Source: Treponema sp.
Lineage (GTDB): Bacteria; Spirochaetota; Spirochaetia; Treponematales; Breznakiellaceae
Direction: 5' to 3'
DNA: 17,765 nt
Assembly (NCBI GenBank): GCA_031255815.1
Contig: JAIRRU010000151.1
Location: forward strand, 1 to 17,765
The translations under genes were made by a program, and so were the position numbers. The notes under the pieces were generated by a model. That model did no database searches. It was not told the origin of the DNA and saw only the letters and a list, made by a program, of their open reading frames with translations. Shown here piece after piece: positions 14,186 to 17,765 of the stretch; the first letter of the stretch is position 1, and the number at the start of each line of letters is the position of its first letter.

Positions 14186-15491
14186 AAGATCCATGCAATC
14201 CCCCGCAGATGAACTCAACTCGGCATTGGAAGGCACGATTGTGTCCCGGCTCCTCTCCCCCCTGGGGCGGCGTCTCTATTTCCCCCGGGGAATCGTGGCC
14301 CAGTCCGCGGAGGCGAAAGCTTCCGCCACAGTGGCCAACGGTACTATCGGCATGGCCTTTAAGTGCGGCAGGCCCCTCATTCTGTCCGCCATCAGCGAGG
14401 CCCTGCCCGGCCTGAGCCCGGAGGAATCGGTGGTTTACGCCCCCACCGCGGGGATAGAAAAAGCCCGCGCCGTATGGAAGGACATGATCACCAGGAAAAA
14501 CCCCTCGGCGGACCCGGCTAAAATATCCCTCCCCGTGCTGGTTCCCGGCCTGACCGCCGGACTCTCCTACACGGCGGATATGTTCTTTAGCGGGAAGGAT
14601 GTACTGATCGCCAGCGACCCCTGCTGGGACAACTACGGGCTCATCTTCAACATCCGGCGGGACAGCGAAGTGCGGGAAGTCCCCTTCTTCGGCAAGGGGC
14701 CGGGCCTCAATCTGGACTCCATCCGGAAGGCGGTAGAGGATCAGGCCGAAACCGGGACGGTACGGATACTCCTTAACTTTCCCAACAACCCCTCGGGCTA
14801 TTCCCCCACCAAGGAGGAGGAAGACGCGCTGGTAAAGATACTCTGGGACGCAGCCGAAGGCGGGGCGGACGTGCTGGTGATCTGCGACGACGCCTACTTC
14901 GGCCTCTTTTACGAGGACGACGTGGGAAAAGAGTCCCTCTTCGTCCGCTTCGCCGCTATCCACGACCGGATCCTGGCGATCAAGATAGACGGCCCCATCA
15001 AGGAGGACTACCTCTGGGGGATGCGCCTGGGTTTTGTTACCTACGCCTGCCGCAGCCTGAACGGAACCCACCACGAGGCCCTGATCCGCAAGCTCATGGG
15101 CGCTATCCGTTCCTCCGTGTCCTCCGCCAACACCCCCTCCCAGAACATCATGCTGCGGGTCATGGACGATCCCCGCACCCCCGGCGAGAAGGACCAGTTC
15201 CTGAACCTGATGAAGGGGCGTTACCAGCGGGTCAAAGCCTTTATCCGGGACAGGCCCGAACACCCTGTCCTGAAGCCCCTGCCCTTCAATTCCGGATACT
15301 TCATGTGTTTCCGCTGCGAGGGCCTCTCCGCAGAAGCGCTCCGCCAGGAGCTTCTCTACAAACAGGGCATCGGAACCGTCTCTCTGGAAGACCGTTACCT
15401 CCGCATCACCTTTGCCGGGATCGACGAGGAAAAGATAGATCAGGTGTACCGCACCATCTACGGCACGGCGGCAAAGATGGCGGGCCTCTGA
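14178..15491 (+). CDS. Class I/II PLP-dependent aminotransferase
   Basis: The 437-aa protein has the fold-type I pattern: a cofactor-binding Asn in NFPNNPSGY (residues 200-208), an Asp and Tyr in CDDAYFG (236-242) and Lys275 in DGPIKEDYLWG as the Schiff-base lysine, followed by Arg283 in GMRLGF. The C-terminal NSGYFMCF and RYLRITFAG stretches belong to the small domain. These enzymes move amino groups between amino and keto acids in the cytoplasm. The substrate is not evident. The start is uncertain: the ATG at 14178 has an AAGAAAG site about 9 nt upstream, while the ATG at 14193 would give 432 aa. Open frame upstream to 13191 is antisense to moxR and lacks similarity. It is followed by a lipoprotein gene after 14 nt. 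Confidence 0.9.
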   Translation: MMIRSMQSPADELNSALEGTIVSRLLSPLGRRLYFPRGIVAQSAEAKASATVANGTIGMAFKCGRPLILSAISEALPGLSPEESVVYAPTAGIEKARAVWKDMITRKNPSADPAKISLPVLVPGLTAGLSYTADMFFSGKDVLIASDPCWDNYGLIFNIRRDSEVREVPFFGKGPGLNLDSIRKAVEDQAETGTVRILLNFPNNPSGYSPTKEEEDALVKILWDAAEGGADVLVICDDAYFGLFYEDDVGKESLFVRFAAIHDRILAIKIDGPIKEDYLWGMRLGFVTYACRSLNGTHHEALIRKLMGAIRSSVSSANTPSQNIMLRVMDDPRTPGEKDQFLNLMKGRYQRVKAFIRDRPEHPVLKPLPFNSGYFMCFRCEGLSAEALRQELLYKQGIGTVSLEDRYLRITFAGIDEEKIDQVYRTIYGTAAKMAGL

Positions 15492-15505
15492 CGGGCCGGT
15501 TTTGC

Positions 15506-16765
15506 ATGGGCGGATCTAAGACGCGCGGTTTCGGCTGGCTCTTCGGCTTATTCCTGCTGCCGGGGAACCTTCTGTTCCTCTCCTGCCAAGACCGGGTTCA
15601 GGCCGCCGTCCTCTGGACCGACCGGAGCGATTTTGCCATCTACGCCGATTATTTCAACTCCGTACAGGATCTCTACCGGGTGGAAGTCCGCTATTTCGAC
15701 TCCCTTGCCCGGGAACTCACCAGGACATCCGTGTACCCCGATATCGTCGCCGGAAGCTGGCTCAAAAGCGCCGCCACCCGTTCCCTGTTCCTCCCCCTGG
15801 AAAAGTTTTTCAAAAACGAGACCCTTTCCCGGGATGATTTTTACCCCAAGCTCCTGGATCTGGGGAGGGTTGACGAGCGGCAGTACCTTCTCCCCGTGGC
15901 CTTCAATATCCCCGCCCTGATCTTTTCCCGGGAAAACAGCGGCCTGCTCTCCGGCCCCTTTACCATCGGCCTTGAGGAGATAAAGGAGCTGGGCAGGAAC
16001 TACAATGTTGAAACGAACGGAACCTATACCCGGATGGGCTTCTCCCCCGCCTGGAATGACGGTTTCCTCTTTATCGCCGCCCGGCTTCTCAATATCAATT
16101 TCCGGGAAGCTTCCCCCCTGGCCTGGGACGCCCCGGCCCTGGACGGGGCCTCCGGCTACCTGCGGGACTGGATCGGCGAGGCTAACGGCGGCATCCGGCC
16201 GCTTGAGGATTTTACCTTCAAGTATTTTTTCGAGCCCCCGGCGAGGCTGGTTCTGTCGGGCAGGATACTCTTCGCCTACATGGAAAGCGATGAATTTTTC
16301 ACCATGGCGGAGGATCGGCGTTCCAGCCTCGACTTCCGCTGGATTGCGGAAAGAAACCGTATCCCCGTACAGGAACACATGGCGTACTACGGTATCTGCA
16401 GGAGGGGATCTTCCCAAAAGGCCGCCGAAGCTTTTACCGCCTGGTTCTTCCGGATGGAAACCCAGCGCCAGCTTCTGGAACTGGGCCGGGACAAACGGAT
16501 GAACGAAACCTTTTTCGGCATAGGCGGGGGTTTTTCGGCCCTCCGGACGGTAACCGAACAGATCTTCCCCCGGTTTTACCCCAGCCTGCTGGGCCACATG
16601 CCCCCGGAGGAATTCCTCTCCCCCCCGAACACGCTGCCCTGGAACTGGGACTCCCTCAAGGATCGGGTGATCCTCCCCTACCTTCACAGCGCCATCCGCG
16701 ACGGCGACGGCGGCGTTTCCCTTGAAAGGCGGATCGGCGACTGGTCCCGGCTTTACCCTGAGTGA
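15506..16765 (+). CDS. Solute-binding lipoprotein (family 1-like)
   Basis: From the ATG at 15506 the product is 419 aa. A signal sequence with a spirochaete-type lipobox (NLLFLSC, Cys27) is followed by VLWTDRSDFAIYADYF, the first strand-helix typical of extracellular solute-binding proteins, then YPDIVAGSWL and repeated FYP/LP patterns. These proteins are lipid-anchored and bring sugars or similar solutes to an ABC transporter. No permease or ATPase gene lies nearby, so the partner would be elsewhere or the protein has another role. It follows the aminotransferase stop by 14 nt, so both likely share a transcript. No good ribosome site is visible, which may mean translational coupling. The region upstream of 15506 in the same frame overlaps the aminotransferase and is not coding. 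Confidence 0.75.
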   Translation: MGGSKTRGFGWLFGLFLLPGNLLFLSCQDRVQAAVLWTDRSDFAIYADYFNSVQDLYRVEVRYFDSLARELTRTSVYPDIVAGSWLKSAATRSLFLPLEKFFKNETLSRDDFYPKLLDLGRVDERQYLLPVAFNIPALIFSRENSGLLSGPFTIGLEEIKELGRNYNVETNGTYTRMGFSPAWNDGFLFIAARLLNINFREASPLAWDAPALDGASGYLRDWIGEANGGIRPLEDFTFKYFFEPPARLVLSGRILFAYMESDEFFTMAEDRRSSLDFRWIAERNRIPVQEHMAYYGICRRGSSQKAAEAFTAWFFRMETQRQLLELGRDKRMNETFFGIGGGFSALRTVTEQIFPRFYPSLLGHMPPEEFLSPPNTLPWNWDSLKDRVILPYLHSAIRDGDGGVSLERRIGDWSRLYPE

Positions 16766-16772
16766 TTTTCAG

Positions 16773-16794
16773 GCAGCCGTTTTATTGAGGCTGC
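16773..16794. terminator. Weak hairpin after the lipoprotein gene
   Basis: GCAGCC (16773-16778) pairs with GGCTGC (16789-16794) with a 10-nt loop, 7 nt past the stop codon at 16765. It is followed by purines rather than a T-run, though T-rich stretches start at about 16827. Termination here is possible but not clear. Confidence 0.3.
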
Positions 16795-16842
16795 GCCGAA
16801 ACTTCAGCTTTGGGAACAAGCTCAAATTTTTTCCGCAAAATA

Positions 16843-16869
16843 TTAACTTTTTTTCCTTGCTTCCGATAT
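16843..16869 (+). promoter_or_regulatory. Sigma-28-like (FliA) promoter for the 129-aa gene
   Basis: TTAACTTT (16843-16850), 11 nt, then TCCGATAT (16862-16869) match the FliA consensus TAAAGTTT-N11-GCCGATAA at 6 of 8 in each box, with exact spacing. A sigma-70 reading of the same DNA (TTAACT, 16 nt, GATATT) is also possible. Transcription would start near 16876, about 79 nt before the ATG at 16955. The AT-rich stretch 16822-16870 stands out from its GC-rich surroundings. Confidence 0.4.
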
Positions 16870-16954
16870 TGAAAGTAAGACGAAGCCCGGCTTCAGAAAA
16901 CTGATTCGCAAGCCCCGCTTCCCGGTCGGAATTTTGAAGGGAAAGAGGAGTAAA

Positions 16955-17344
16955 ATGAGTCTTGGGGTAACTTCCAGCGTGGTTCCCAGCATCGGTTTTG
17001 CCATCAGCGCGTCCCAAAGCGGCAGAACGTCCCTGCCGGTGTCCCCTGCCCTGTATATCTATTCCCACTTCCGGCATGTTTCCGGCGTTCCCGCCCCGGA
17101 AGGAACCCGCGGGGTAGCCATCAGCAAGCTTAAAATACTCGACTCCCTTATCGAACAGCTAAACCGCTTTAAAAAACAGGGAAAGATCGAGCCGGGCTTC
17201 GGTGAAGAAAGCGAAGAGCAGCTGGATATCCTTATCGGCCAGTACGAGCAGCAGCTCCGCCAGCTTCAGGCGGCCAATATCGCCATGCCCTACAATACCG
17301 CCTCCCCTGCCGCCACCGGGGCAGTCTTCAACCTCGTCGCGTAA
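16955..17344 (+). CDS. Hypothetical 129-aa protein, possibly flagellar-regulon
   Basis: I do not recognise this protein. The ATG at 16955 is chosen because an AGAGGAG ribosome site lies just upstream (16944-16950). A start at 16934 would add seven residues and lacks a site. The N-terminal half is Ser/Val/Pro-rich without a clear signal peptide or membrane segment. Around residues 48-68 comes VAISKLKILDSLIEQLNRFKK, and a Gln/Glu-rich helix (EEQLDILIGQYEQQLRQLQ) follows at about 80-100, so the middle is likely a coiled coil or helical hairpin. The C-terminus is a short Ala/Thr-rich tail. The sigma-28-like promoter upstream hints at a motility link, by analogy with fliS in this window. This is inference only. 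Confidence 0.7.
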   Translation: MSLGVTSSVVPSIGFAISASQSGRTSLPVSPALYIYSHFRHVSGVPAPEGTRGVAISKLKILDSLIEQLNRFKKQGKIEPGFGEESEEQLDILIGQYEQQLRQLQAANIAMPYNTASPAATGAVFNLVA

Positions 17345-17358
17345 GGCCCTGTTTATCG

Positions 17359-17524
17359 AACTCAAGGCAATTCAAGAAATTTACCACAAAGGCGCAGAAG
17401 GCGCACAAAGGACGGGGGCAGGGAGCGTTTATTCATTCCTTCGTGTTCTGGCGAGCCGTAGTTCGCCTTTGTGCGCCTTCGTGGTTAAAATTCTTATTCC
17501 CGGTTGTTACACTTATCTTGAGTT
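17359..17524. repeat. Element B: fold-back repeat with CACAAAGG-type units
   Basis: AACTCAAG (17359-17366) and CTTGAGTT (17517-17524) are 8-bp perfect inverted ends. Inside, GAAGGCGCACAAAGG (17397-17411) is repeated inverted and without mismatch at 17466-17480. The left arm has units at about 9-10-nt spacing (ACCACAAAGGCG, CAGAAGGCG, CACAAAGG). The right arm has further units such as CCTTCGTG near 17438 and 17477. It starts 15 bp past the stop of the 129-aa gene. No coding potential was seen. Together with the element A copies it makes up the 421-bp non-coding right edge of the window. Confidence 0.75.
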
Positions 17525-17537
17525 TTAGTTTAAGCAA
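17523..17537. repeat. Isolated element A end
   Basis: TTTTAGTTTAAGCAA differs at two positions from the right end of element A copy 2 (TTTTAGCCTAAGCAA). It overlaps the last bases of element B and lies 13 bp before the left end of copy 3. It may be a remnant of another copy disrupted by element B. Confidence 0.55.
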
Positions 17538-17550
17538 GGTACCATTAGGA

Positions 17551-17765
17551 TGATTAGTCTAAAAGCACGGATAAAGGGATAGCCACTAACCACACCAACC
17601 TCACGAACTTTTACGCCGATAGCCCTGGCTTTTTGCTTGGCTCTAGCCTGGCTTTGCCAAGATTTCTGGTGTCCGGGGAAGTTTTGGGCTAAGGTTCGTG
17701 TGGTTCGTGCCGTTCGTGGCAAAATTTCCCGGCAGCCCGGTAAGCTGGCATAACAGAGGCTTATT
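17551..17765. repeat. Element A copy 3 (cut by window end)
   Basis: It aligns with copy 1 in the same orientation. TGATTAGTCTAAAA (17551-17564) corresponds to the left end, and GGATAGCCAC (17577-17586) and CGAACTTTTA (17604-17613) are identical. The right arm around 17694-17720 has regular 9-nt GTTCGTG units. The middle (about 17620-17690) differs more. The right terminal repeat is only partly inside the window. Confidence 0.75.

Noticed and set aside
14142..15263. Long N-terminal extension of the MoxR frame (720 aa in total)
   Set aside because: It is antisense to the well-supported aminotransferase, shows no MoxR-like or other domain, and MoxR similarity begins exactly at MDQN. High GC content produces long chance frames.
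15548..16687. 379-aa minus-strand open frame opposite the lipoprotein gene
   Set aside because: The plus-strand frame has a signal sequence and solute-binding pattern. This frame is Gly/Pro-rich without domains.
17379..17720. CRISPR array suggested by short repeated CACAAAGG and CACGAAC units
   Set aside because: Units are only 7-9 nt, degenerate, without unique spacers of constant size, and arranged as inverted arms rather than direct repeats. No cas genes are present.

Overview
The window looks like GC-rich spirochaete chromosome, most likely a Treponema or Breznakiellaceae-type treponeme. Supporting features are a flagellar chaperone pair (fliS plus a FlgN-like gene), a complete Bat-type aerotolerance operon, a treponeme-like Smr protein, spirochaete-style lipoproteins with loose lipoboxes, and clusters separated by short fold-back intergenic repeats. 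The species assignment is inference. No rRNA, tRNA, CRISPR, phage or transposase gene was seen.

Region 1 (1-2086, minus strand): a partial FlgN-like gene and fliS, preceded by a sigma-28-like promoter, then an aldo/keto reductase. Region 2 (2195-3198, plus strand): a MIF-type tautomerase, about 300 bp of structured non-coding DNA, and a short DksA/TraR regulator that keeps the DxxDxA tip motif. Region 3 (3426-6053): a histidinol-phosphatase-like PHP gene behind a REC-STAS-REC response regulator (minus), divergent from infA (plus), each with a recognisable sigma-70-type promoter. Region 4 (6193-14132, minus): the Bat operon in the order moxR, DUF58, a BatD-like membrane protein, batA, batB, a TPR lipoprotein, batD with an SH3-like tail, then smr. 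Most of these genes overlap by 4 to 55 nt. Region 5 (14178-16765, plus): a class I/II aminotransferase and a solute-binding lipoprotein, divergent from moxR. Region 6 (16955-17344, plus): a 129-aa protein of unknown function behind a second sigma-28-like promoter.

The Bat genes suggest one membrane-associated machine. A MoxR AAA+ ATPase is paired with three von Willebrand A-type proteins (DUF58, BatA, BatB), two BatD-like periplasmic/membrane proteins and a TPR lipoprotein. This fits the known MoxR-Bat systems linked to stress tolerance and envelope maturation.

The most distinctive feature is non-coding. A fold-back repeat family (element A) has about 15-bp terminal inverted repeats and inner arms built from degenerate 9-nt CACGAAC units. 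It occupies two convergent gene junctions (3203-3410 and 6065-6188, in opposite orientation) and the right edge of the window (17551 onward). The second copy is an internal-deletion derivative of the first. A different fold-back element (element B, 17359-17524), built from CACAAAGG-like units, abuts a stray element-A end.
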